This document shows positions 1 to 9,944 of a stretch of DNA of 43,586 bases, one piece after another. The notes under the pieces were generated by a model. The model had not been told where the DNA came from. It saw only the letters and a list, made by a program, of their open reading frames with translations, and did not search any database. The stretch is from positions 1-43,586 of the forward strand of contig JANDJZ010000516.1 of the NCBI GenBank assembly GCA_027943245.1, in the 5' to 3' direction. A program made the position numbers and the translations under genes. This DNA comes from Acanthamoeba sp. SK_2022b. Its lineage: Eukaryota; Discosea; Longamoebia; Acanthamoebidae. How positions within the stretch are numbered: the stretch's first letter is position 1; each line of letters begins with the position of its first letter.

Positions 1-57
1 GAGCTGTTGATGCTCTATCTTTGTGCCTTGCTTGGCCCCGATGGTGGTGAGCCCTAC

Positions 58-179
58 CTGTTCTTTGGCCCGCACGACACGCAGCTGCTTGTCCTTCATG
101 ATCACCCTCCAATCGATGATCTTGATGGCCGTTTGGTTGTAGCGTTCCAAAAACACCAAGGGAAGAGAATGAACTAACC
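58..179 (-). other. Possible isolated coding exon at the left edge
   Basis: On the minus strand a pyrimidine-rich stretch ends in TTGGCAG (acceptor after 180), followed by an open segment of about 40 codons containing the motif RYNQTAIKIIDW and ending at CAG|GTAGGG (donor 57/56). It lies only 74 bp beyond the stop of the repeat-protein gene, so it would belong either to a new minus-strand gene that continues off the window or to an alternative 3' end of that gene. The plus strand is also open from base 1 to a TAA at 172-174, so the strand is not certain. I recognise no family. Confidence 0.3.
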
Positions 180-253
180 CTGCCAAGCGTGAGGGCGAAA
201 GGCAACAAAATTAATACAAAACAGAACACATTGAGACGCTACTTCCTCGTGTC

Positions 254-1239
254 TCAGTTGTCCTCCTCCTCCTCTTCCTCCTCGCCGAGTGGTGGCTGGT
301 ACTCCTCGCCGAGGGACTCGCCTTCCTCGAAACCGAGGGCGGCCCTCTCCTCCTCCTCGTCGGCCTGCTCCTCGCTGTCGGCCTCGACGATCTTGCGCTT
401 CTTGACCGGGCGCGTGGACCTGCGCGGGGTGGTGGGCTTGGCCGCCTTGGCGGCCTTGCGTGGCGTCGGTGCGAGCTGGTCGCCGTCCGATGGCGGCTCG
501 GGCTTCTCGCGCTTGAGCTTCCTGTTGGCCATCAGCGCCCCGATGTCCCAGCTGCTGTCGCCGATCAACGACGCCATCTGCCACACACCCGCCACGTCAG
601 CCACCACCCATTTCATAAAATAAAATAAAAAATAAAATATAAAATATAAAATAAAAAAAATAATTACCTGGATGAGCCTCTTCTTGCCGCGGTGCTTCTT
701 CTTGAAGTTGGTGAAGAACTCGTCCCAGTCCTGGGGCCGGTTGAGGACGCCGTTGAGGCGGCGCTTGAAGCTCTTGAGGCAGGCCACGAACTGGTTGTAC
801 TGGGAGGGCAGGATGTTGAGGAGCATCATGTCGGTGGCGGCGGCGAGCAGGGTGGACATGACGGCCGGGAAGTGGAGCTGCACGCGGTCGAGCAGCGCGT
901 CGACCTCCTCGTGGCGGAACTCCTGGTAGTAGCGCTTCATGTAGCGCGAGACGGTGCCCAGCAGCTGGTCGAGCGCCGTGGGCTGGTTGCGCTCGAGCTC
1001 CTTCCACAGCTCCGCGAGCAGGTCCATCTCGCCGGCCTCGCCCGACGGCGGCGGGAAGATGCTGATGCACTGCGCGTAGAGCCCGTCCTTCATGAGCAGC
1101 TCGATCTTGGCCTTGACGTTGCTCGCCTCCTGCTTGAGCACGTACACCACCAGGTCCTGCTTGATGCTCGCCCACTCCTCCTCGCTGCACAGGTCCCTCA
1201 CCTGGTCCCACCTCTCCGTCTTCACGTCGGTCTGTGTGA

Positions 1240-1270
<31 letters not shown>

Positions 1271-4200
1271 TTAGTTGTGTGATGTGAGAGGGGGGGGAGA
1301 GAGAGAGAGAGAGAGAGGGCAGGGCACCTTGAAGGCGAGGATGGCCTGGTCGCGGAGGACGTCGTCGAGGCCTTCGATCTTGGCCGCGTCCATGATGAGG
1401 TCGGTGATCTGGAGCGAGGACGTCGTCGAGGCCTTCGATCTTGGCCGCGTCCATGATGAGGTCGGTGATCTGGAGCGTGTAGGCGTCGAGCGCGCTGTTG
1501 TCCACCTCGACCGGCGCCAGCGCGTCCAATCGCGCCTTTGACTGTTTTTTTTTTTTTTTACATTTTTTAGTATTAAATAATAAATAAAATAAAATAAAAT
1601 AAAATAAAATAAAAATGCCACGTCAGCACACACAAATAAGGGGAAAAGAAAAGAAATACCTCCTTGAGGCGCTGTTCGACGACCTCGCGCTTCTCCTTGG
1701 GCTTGGTGTCGGCGGAGGCGATGGAGAAGAGGAGGATCTGCTGCTCGAGCTCCTTGTGGTGGGCGCGGAGCTGCTCCTGGTGCTCGATCTCCTGCTTGAG
1801 GTCGGCGATGATCTCCTCGCAGTGGAGGCCCACGGCGACGACGAGGTCGTGCTGGAGCTTGGCCTTGAGGTCGGTGGCGAGGCGGATGAGGGTGGGGATG
1901 TCGCGTATGTTGAGGAGGCAGTTCTTGACCACGTTGGCGAGGAGCTCGGCGTGGTAGGCCTTCTGGGCCTCGATGTCGTCGGCGGAGAGGGCGTCGTTCA
2001 TGGCGATGGAGTCCTCCCAGTGCTTGCGCTTCTGGAGCACGGTCTCCACCATCTGCACGGTGAGGTCGTGGTTGAGCGCGTGATAGTCGACGCCCGTGCC
2101 AAAGTAGGACGGCTGCAGGGCCTTGACGCGGAGCACCAGCAGGAGCTCGCGCAGCGCGTCGGTCTGCTCGGCGGGCAGCGACTTGCGCTGGCGGTCGGTG
2201 ACCTCCTTGAGCGCCAGCAGCTTGTCGCGCTGCTTCTCCTGCTGCTGCCGCTCCAGCCGGTGCTGGGCCAGCTCGAACAGGCGCAGCCGGCACTGGTCGC
2301 CCATCTCCACGGCAAAGTCGAACTGCTTGCTGTCCCGCAGCCGCCGCAGGAACTTGACCATGGTCTCGGGGTTGCGCGTGTGGGCCTTGGCCAGCGCCAT
2401 CGTGGCCCGGAGCAGCTCCTGCTTCTCGCTCTCGAACGCGTCGATCTGCTCGAAGGTGACCTCCTCGCCCCGCTTCTTGCCGTCGAGCTCGGTGGCCTTG
2501 TCGAGCGTGGCGTCGAGCAGCAGCGCCGTGAGGCGGTTGCTCATGTCGTCGTGCTCGTCGGCGGTGGACAGGAACTGCGGCAGCGGCTGCAGGCCCGCCA
2601 GCTGCGCCTCGAGCTCGACCAGCTTGGCCGCCTGCGGCGCGTCGAGCGTCTTCTTCTTGGTCGCCAGCTCGGCGCGCTCCTCCTGCAGCAGCGCGATGTG
2701 CTCCGCGATGGCGTCCTTGGTCTCACGGAGCTGCTCCAGGCCCGCGATGCGCTTGTAGCAGTTGCTCGCCACCTCCTGCGCGATCTTGATCTCCTTTTGG
2801 CGCTTGGCGAGCTTGACCAGCTTGACGAGGTGCTCGGGGTCGCGGATGTTGGTGAGGGCGAGCTGGACGGCGCGGTCGACCCAGCCCTGGACCTTGAGGC
2901 GCTGCTCGCCAAACTTCTTGTCGATGGCGTGGTCGCCGTCCTCGAGGCCCTCGATGGACATGGCGGCCGACTTGTTGAAGCGCTCGGTGGCGATCTGCTG
3001 CTCGAGCGCCTCCTTGGCCTCGATCACGGCCTTGAACGCCGTCTGGATGACCTTGGACCTGGGCCTGTCGTACTGGTGGTAGTTCTCCACCTTGGCAAAG
3101 TGGGGCCACGTCGGCAACGCGGCCAGCTGCTCCTCCGCATCTGTTGGTGTATTAAAATAAAAAAAATATTTAAAAAATAAAATAAATTAGACGTGTAAAT
3201 AAAAATTACGTGTGTTGAAAAAATAAAATAAAATAAAATAAAATAAATAAAAATCAATCACGGTGGACGTACCTTGAAGCTGCTTGACCTTGGTCTCGTC
3301 GAGCTTCTTCTTGGCGACGGCGAAGAGCTTCTTCTCCTCCTCGCGGAGGTCGGCGATGAGCTTGACGAGCGGGTAGCGCCGCTGACGCTCCTCGTCGATG
3401 TCGTTGATGCGCGAGATGGCCTTGTCGACGATCTGGAGGACCACATCGGCCTCCTTGCGCTTGCGCATGTCCTTGGCGAACTTGAGCAGGTAGGACGGGT
3501 TGTCGAACTTCTGCAGGCACAGCTGCACCATCGTGTTGATGCGGTTCTTGATGTCCTGCCTGTCCCTCTCGATCTTCTTCCTGTCGATCGTCTTCGGGTC
3601 CTGCTTCCTGAACTAATAATTTTCAAGTAGGGGGGAAAAAAATCACACATTAAAAATAAATTATTTTAAATATTGATGCCTTTAAAAATAGAAAAAAATA
3701 ATAGAAAAAAATAAAATGGAGAAATGTAGAGAGAGATGGTACCATCTCGGCGATGCGCTTCTCGAGGGCGCTCTTGGTGTCGAGGATGGCCGAGGTCATG
3801 ACGCGCACGACGTCGAGGCTGAGGTTGTCGTACTGGTGCGGGTCGAGCACGTTGCCGTAGACGGGCCAGGCCGGGAGCTGGGCGATCTGCTCCTGGAGCT
3901 CCTTGAGCCGGGCCTGCTGCGACGGGGGCAGGTGCTTCTTGTCGCGCGCCAGCTTATGCTGCTCGGCCTCGAGGTCGAGGAGCTCGCGCGTGAGCGGCGC
4001 GCGCACGAGGCGCAGGTCCTCGACCTCCTTGATGTTGCGCTGGCACTTCTCGCCCAGCCGGATGACGATCTCGCTCTCGTCGCGCTTCTCGATGTGGCGC
4101 GCGAGCTCGCACAGCTGCTGCGGGTCGTCGACCTCATCCATGATGGCCTGCACCTGGCGGCTAGTCGTCTCGCTCATCTCCACCTCCTTGTTCTGTTGCT

Positions 4201-6374
4201 TCATGTCGATGACCGCCGTCAGCATGAGCTTCGAGATATTGAGGTACAGGTAGTCGAACGATGCCCAGTAGTATCTGTTGTTGTTGTTGTTGTTGATGAT
4301 GATGATGATGAAGTTAGTTGAATTGAACATGTGAAGAATGTGTTGATGTTGAGAGGGTGGAGTTTACCCAGGGTAGGAGTTGTAGATGAGCTTCTGGTGC
4401 TCGAGCTGCCAGAGCTGATGCCACTTGTCGGTCTCGGGCAGCTTCCACTGCTTGTAGAGCTGCTCGCGCTCCTGGGTCAAGGCCTGGAGCACGACCGACT
4501 GGGCGGTCCACTCCTTCTTGAAGGTCTCGAGCTGCTTGATGCGGTGCCTCACCTTCATGGCCACCTCGAGCACGGCCGCGTACTGCTTGCGGCTGTTGAG
4601 CAGCTCGGCGAGCTGGATCATCTGGTTGGGGTCCTCGATGCGGTTGGGCCCAAAGGCCCAGCCCATGGCCTGCTCGATCCACTGCGAGTAGCGCAGCGTG
4701 CGCTGACGGTCCTCCTTCTTGGTCGGCTTCCAGAGCCGGTTCTCCAGGTTCTTGCCCAGCGCATCACGTGCATCGAACAGCGACTGTCGAGCGTTCGTGT
4801 AGAAGAACAGATAAAATGTAAATAAAATGTAATAAAATGTAAAATGTAAAAATAACATCAATAACTGTGTAGAACAACAGAGGCGGTTCTCCGTGTTCTT
4901 GCCCAGCGCATCACGTGCATCGAACAGCGACTGCCGAACATTCATGTAGAATAACATATAAAATGTAAAAATTATAATAATAATAATAATAAATAAATAA
5001 CTGTGTGAACAAAGGTGTGTGTACCTGAAGGATGGCGCTGATGAGCTGATAGGTGAGCTGGTCGTAGCCCTGGAAGCTCTGCGGGTCGTAGGCGGGCACC
5101 GGGTTGCGCGCGATCTCGGTCTTGGCCAGGCGCAGCTGCTTGTACCGGTTCCACTGCGTGTCGGGCATGAGCTTCTTGATGGGCTTGAGCCGCTCCTTCT
5201 CCTGCTCGAGCACCGTCAACTCTGTTGTTGTTCACAACGAAACCGTGGTGAGCGTGGTTCACAATACAAGTAGTAGTAGTAGTAGTTGTTGTATATTGGT
5301 ACGAACCGTGCATGAGCGTGCTACGCTGCTGGTACTCAGTGCGCATCTTCTCGATGCTCTCCAGGCAGGTCGGGCCAAGCTGGAGTAGTAGTAGTAGTAG
5401 AAGAAGAAGGATCATGGTAATGAGCATGATGAAAGGGAAAGGGAGACCAGGAACGGGGGAGAGGAGCGAGGGCGCGAGAGTTAGAGAGAGTCCAGTACCT
5501 CGACAATCAACTCGGGGAGGCCCTCGGCGGAGAGCATTTGCAGGAGGGTGACCACGTGCTGCGGCGCCTTGACATAGTTGAGGCAGCGACGGACCACCTG
5601 TTTGTTGTTGTGCAAACAGGAAAAAACCGGTTAAAGTCCCATGGGACGCGCAGTTATGGTAACACATATTTGAAGCCGTCACCACCAGTCACCACGGAGT
5701 AGAATAGAAATTGCTGGGCCCGAAAAAGGAATAAACGCGTTAAATAAATAAATTAATTAATCTCTTTGTTTTTGTGCACTGGTTTCCCTGAAATTAGCAA
5801 ACTAAGGCACGCGCATAAGAGCGGGATATATTATAATCTATTTATGTAAATATTATCTATTTCTTTTTTAATGTCTTAAAAGAAAAAAAGCAGGCGTAGC
5901 GTAACGTACGGTGAGGACTTCTTCGTCGCGGGCTTCGAGATCGATGACGCTGACCTTGCGATCGCCGGCTTGGATCGCTTTGTCGTCGCTGCGCTTGGTC
6001 AACGCGGCTCCGAGGGCCACCTGCGCGACGGAGAGGTTGAGCTGCTGGTGGGCGCTCTCGTTCCTAGTCACGTAGGCCGGCAGGAACTGATAGAGGTTCT
6101 TCTCGAGGTTGAGCTTCCTGTCGCCCAGCGGGATTTTGGCGAGAGCCTCGGTGATGTCCTTCATCCTCAAATCGCGCGCGAGACGCGCATTCTCGAGGAT
6201 TTGGAGCTTCTCGTGGGCCTGCGCGGCGAAGGCGTGCACGGCATCGTAGTTCTTGCTGTTCAGCAGCTTGCGGGCCACATCGAGCAACTGTTCGACGTCT
6301 TGCGTGTGGTCAAAGTGAAACTGGAGCGCGTGATTGACGCCCTCGTCGTGAATGAGATCAGCTGGCGCGCTCAT
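254..6374 (-). CDS. Large uncharacterised protein of eight ~157-aa helical repeats
   Basis: Eleven exons join in phase: 6374-5910, 5597-5499, 5379-5307, 5221-5025, 4783-4368, 4274-3743, 3612-3273, 3140-1660, 1541-1328, 1231-668 and 577-254 (about 1547 aa once a 61-bp duplication in exon 9 is discounted). The protein is almost wholly helical and charged. A diverged unit recurs at about residues 25, 166, 329, 466, 632, 808, 965 and 1121: a pattern like DPxxLxxLAxxL, then an alanine-rich helix, CxxxIxxLE, a long Lys/Glu/Gln coiled stretch, a short Pro-aromatic segment and a closing AxLDxxxALE helix. A globular helical region follows (about 1253-1460), then a basic TPRRSTRPVKKRK nuclear-localisation-like patch and a Glu-rich acidic tail. 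No enzyme motif, membrane segment or signal peptide is visible. A structural or nuclear scaffold role is only a guess. Intron 1 (5909-5598, 312 nt) holds nothing recognisable. Start chosen at 6374, the first ATG after an intergenic gap. Confidence 0.75.
1355..1476 (-). repeat. Exact 61-bp tandem duplication inside exon 9
   Basis: Bases 1355-1415 and 1416-1476 read as identical head-to-tail copies. They encode TLQITDLIMDAAKIEG twice, in two different frames. Because 61 is not a multiple of three, the duplication breaks the frame of the repeat-protein gene; removing one copy gives a 51-codon exon that joins its neighbours in phase. The unit contains no AGGT, so a canonical 61-nt intron cannot be excised from it. 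Confidence 0.9.
4737..4977 (-). repeat. 147-bp duplication of an intron end plus exon 5 start
   Basis: Plus-strand 4737-4830 and 4884-4977 are near-identical copies offset by 147 bp. Each holds the first ~47 nt of exon 5 (SLFDARDALGKN), a 3' splice site and the AT-rich intron before it. The two acceptors fall at 4783/4784 and 4930/4931. The offset is a multiple of three and the interval has no stop on the minus strand, so either acceptor keeps the gene in frame. The outer copy has drifted slightly (Leu to Thr after GKN, and different intron bases). Confidence 0.85.
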
Positions 6375-6704
6375 TCTCTCTTCTTGAAGTTCAACTTACT
6401 GGGACTGAATAAGCCGAATCGTCCGTGGGGGAGGTGGTGGTAGCTGTGCGAAGTGAGCGTCGGGAAACGGCGAGCAGATAAGTTCGAAACGGCCCGGGTT
6501 GCCGGTCTCTTTGTAGTGTCTCGTCGCCTGGTTGGTACCAACTCCTTTGACCAATTCCAGTTTCATTTTATCTATCCACGTAACAGTTCCGAGAAGGAAA
6601 GCGTTGTCGACAAAGCTTCCAAGAAAAAAGGGCAATTTATTCCAGGAAATAACATGTCCGCACAAATTTCTGAGTGGTTCACCTCTCTCGGTTGCTGTGT
6701 AGCG
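6375..6704. other. Intergenic gap, 330 bp
   Basis: Lies between the stop of the CCA-adding enzyme and the start of the repeat-protein gene, both on the minus strand. It should hold the 3' UTR of the first and the promoter of the second. I see no convincing ORF, RNA gene or clear TATA box. Confidence 0.6.
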
Positions 6705-7043
6705 CTACACTTGTCGCAGCCAAGCAGCGCACTCCTCTCGCGTGCCGTTGGGGTTCGCCAACTGCCACGCCATCTCCCTGGGACGCGCAAGTACACACGT
6801 AAGAGAAGACCACCACCACCTGACCACCACCACCCCCTCTGTGGTAGAGTTACCGTTCGAGGCACTCACGAATGGCCGGTCCGGGCGGGATGCTCAGCAG
6901 CTGCATGAGCTCCTGCCCGTTGATGAGCGGTTTGAGGTCCCACACGCCTTCCAGGTGCAGCTCCTTCTCCACCTTGTGGCAGAACTCGTGCAGCTTGCCC
7001 AACGTTCGCTTCGTGGCCTCGTCATCCAGCGGAACTGTGTTTT

Positions 7044-7100
<57 letters not shown>

Positions 7101-8488
7101 TGAACGAAGACAAGGGGAACAGAGTGTGGCGAGGCCTCGCGCGCATACGTTTGTTGTCGGACGGGTCGCGCGATGTAGGGGTTGTGGTGAAGGCCGGGAG
7201 GTCGTTGATGGCTGCCAGGTAGAGGCACTCCTTCCACAGCGCGCCCAGACGCCGCATCAGCAGGCCTGCGTGATATTGCGCGGCGTAAGGCACTGAGCAG
7301 GCACAGACACGCGATGGAGGCAAGGTCCGTGCGCGTGTGCATACCGGCGTCCTTGCGATCCACGGCACAGCCGTAGGTCTTGTTGATGAGGATGTGGAAC
7401 TCCTCGATGCCGCTGTGCAGGAGCAACACCTCGTCCATGTCCTTCACCTTCCACTGTGTAGTAGCCAAAAGCAAAAAAAAAAAAGCAAAAAAAGCATTTA
7501 ATATTGAAAAAAATATCAACAATAAATGCCATGATTTTTACCACAATTTCTACGTTAATTAAAATAATTAAAATAAAAATAAGTATCATGAATAATTCAC
7601 CGGCAGAGTAGAAGCGGTACCCGCAGCGACTCTTTGATGATGTAGTGGGTCAAGGGCAAAGCGCGCTTCTTCTCCATGTAGAGGACGCCGCTGTAGACCT
7701 GATGTGACGTTTCTCCTCTGCTTAGTAAGAGAAGAGCTGCGTGGCCACGCGCACGACGCCCCCCTCCGACGCACACACACACGGGGTACACGTGCCTTGA
7801 GGAACGCGGCGAGGAAGAGGCGCCTTCGCGACACCTTGTCGTGCATGGCGGGGCACTCGTGGCAGAGGAGCCTCTTCATCTGCCGCACGTTGTCGACGGC
7901 CTTCTCGCGGTAGTCGGGCACGAGCATGTGATCCGTCGGCTCCGTCGCGCCTGCGCAGCCGGACACGTGCATGTGTGCGTGCGCGCGCGAGAGGGCGTCA
8001 ACAGAGAGTCCAGCAGAGCTGCGAGCGAACCGGGAGGGTAGCCGTGCCCTTGGGCGGAGGCGGCAGCGCCCATACAACGTCGTGGAGGCCCAGGTGCTGA
8101 ATGTAGTAGAAGGCGAGCTCCGGGTGTGGGCCTGCACGGCACGACCGTGAGTGCGCGCGCGTGGATAGAGTGTCCACACACAACACAACGCAACGCAACA
8201 CAACGCACACACGCATACCGGAGAGCATGCCCTCGACCTCCTTGCCGATGCGCTCGCGGCTGATCTTGCTGCCCAGCGCGAGGCGCACGCGGGGCTGCGT
8301 GGCAGCCGCCACGACGTCGGCGTGGAGCGCAAACTCGAGGCGCGAGGCGAAGCGAATGGCGCGCAGAATGCGCAGCGGATCGTCCATGAAGGTGGTCTCG
8401 GCCGGCAACGGCGTGCGGATGATGCCATTGGCCAGATCCGTCAGTCCCTGCGCGTCCACGCAATCGCCCGTGTCATCCTCTTGTGCTG

Positions 8489-8550
<62 letters not shown>

Positions 8551-9544
8551 CGTGTACGCTCTTGGTCCAGTCTTCGACGGTGTTTTCGTTGATGTTGTAG
8601 AAGAGGGAGTTGATGGTGAGGTCCCTTCGGTAGGCATCGTCAGTGGGCGTGCCAATGGCCTAACAGGAAAGGGAGTGGGCTAGCCTTGAGCGCAACACGA
8701 GACACATACAACCAATGCACAGCGCAAGCGGGAAGAGCGGGGGAGGGGGCAACCATCTCCGAAGGAATGCGAGAGTGTTCGGAATAGCTCTCCTCCCTGA
8801 GGTTGACAAAGTCTAGCCACACGTCAAACACGCGCATCGTCGCAGTCTCCAAATGCTTGGACTGCTCGGGGTTGGACTGGATGACACCTGGCGTCGAGAC
8901 GCGGCGCATAGTAGAGGACAACGCATGCGTGAGTGTGCGTGCGTATAGTGGGAGCAAAAGTCAAAAGAGGGCCGGGGGAGTACCGATGTGGTGCGTCTCG
9001 TAGCCCTTGAGGGCGAGGTACTCGTTCACCCGCTCGGCAAAGTCCTTGCCCATCATGTTGTCCAGCGCGATGTCAATGTCATAGCTGGGCTCTCCACGCA
9101 ACTGCGGCAGGCGACACACAGACCGGTGGTCACAAACCACATATTGCGAGTAGAAAGATGTGTTTAAAATTGAATGTAGATCGTGCAGATGAGGAGGGCC
9201 TGTACCTTGTCGCGCACCCAGCCACCAGCAACGCGTAGGGTGGAAGAGAGACCGAAGTGGGCGTTGACGGCCAGCAGGAAGGTGAACACCTCTTGCTCCT
9301 TCTGCGAGAGCTCTACCGCTTGGGTCGCCTCGTAGGACACCCCATCGGGCCCCGTAGCTGCTGTTGCTGGTCGCAATCGGGCAAGGTTACGTCGCAGGAC
9401 CTGCCTTCGCTCGTAATCTTGCTTTTCTTCTTCATTTTGAAGATTTTCGTCCTCCTGTGCAAGCATCGTTTGGCCTTTCTCGTGATCTTGCTGTGTCTCA
9501 GATGTCGTCTTCAATTTCTTGGTGTTGGGGGGCGCTGCTTCCAT
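6705..9544 (-). CDS. CCA-adding tRNA nucleotidyltransferase
   Basis: Class II nucleotidyltransferase that adds or repairs the 3'-CCA of tRNAs from CTP and ATP. Twelve exons: 9544-9206, 9101-8984, 8887-8754, 8659-8558, 8477-8219, 8131-8003, 7950-7796, 7698-7621, 7453-7345, 7265-7149, 7034-6854, 6777-6705 (about 597 aa). Family landmarks in order: LRVAGGWVRDK (about 103-113), the metal-binding Asp pair in YDIDIALDN (about 120-128), RRDLTINSLFYN (about 208) and DDPLRILRAIRFASR (about 263-277), followed by the helical tRNA-binding part. A charged ~75-residue N-terminal extension (Gln/Glu/Lys-rich) precedes the core and might carry a targeting signal, but I cannot show it. The first ATG is at 9544. 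The donor of exon 6 is uncertain, and exon 7 can end at a GC donor (7796) or a GT donor six bases on. Two introns carry long CA repeats on the transcript strand. Confidence 0.93.
7045..7099. repeat. (GT)n microsatellite in an intron
   Basis: About 27 uninterrupted GT units on the plus strand, within intron 10 of the CCA-adding enzyme gene and ending close to the acceptor at 7035. On the transcript it is a CA run, which can act as an hnRNP L-type splicing element in animals; whether that applies here is unknown. Confidence 0.95.
8491..8549. repeat. (GT)n microsatellite in an intron
   Basis: About 29 GT units on the plus strand filling most of intron 4 of the CCA-adding enzyme gene, so a CA run in the pre-mRNA lying 11 nt from the acceptor at 8478. 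Confidence 0.95.
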
Positions 9545-9944
9545 TCCCGACTTACGGGAAATCAATCAGAAATGCTTTTCTTGGCTCTAAGGATCCATGA
9601 CGTCAGCATAGGTAAAGTACTGTGTCCACCAAGGCTTCTGGCCATGTTATGCAAACCAGGTTATGCTTGTCTCTTGCACAGTATGCAAAGAGGTAAGTGG
9701 AGAGTATAAACTGAGGAAAGCTGTTGGTATTAGTGTATTGAACAAGGCCTGCTAGTGATACAACACATGAGAAAGGAGGAATGGTGGAAAGGCACCTGGT
9801 TCTCCGGAGATATAAAGATTCATACTGCAAACGACATGTTCTTGTGACCAAATGTTGGTATCCTCCTATTGGTTTATTTGCCGACCGAACGGTCATTCCT
9901 CTTTTTAAGGGTTGCCGACGCGGCCAGTTCTTCAAAACAACAAG
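9545..9944. promoter_or_regulatory. Bidirectional promoter region between the CCA enzyme and kinase genes
   Basis: The 400 bp between two divergent start codons. It contains the eight-base CRE-type palindrome TGACGTCA at 9598-9605 and an inverted CCAAT (ATTGG) near 9869. No ORF of note. Both promoters must lie here, so shared control is possible. Confidence 0.6.

Noticed and set aside
1615..3180. A 521-codon plus-strand ORF rich in Leu/Gly/Asp/Glu opposite exon 8 of the repeat protein
   Set aside because: It is the antisense shadow of a GC-rich exon; its composition is low-complexity and it has no splice context, while the minus frame joins ten other exons in phase.
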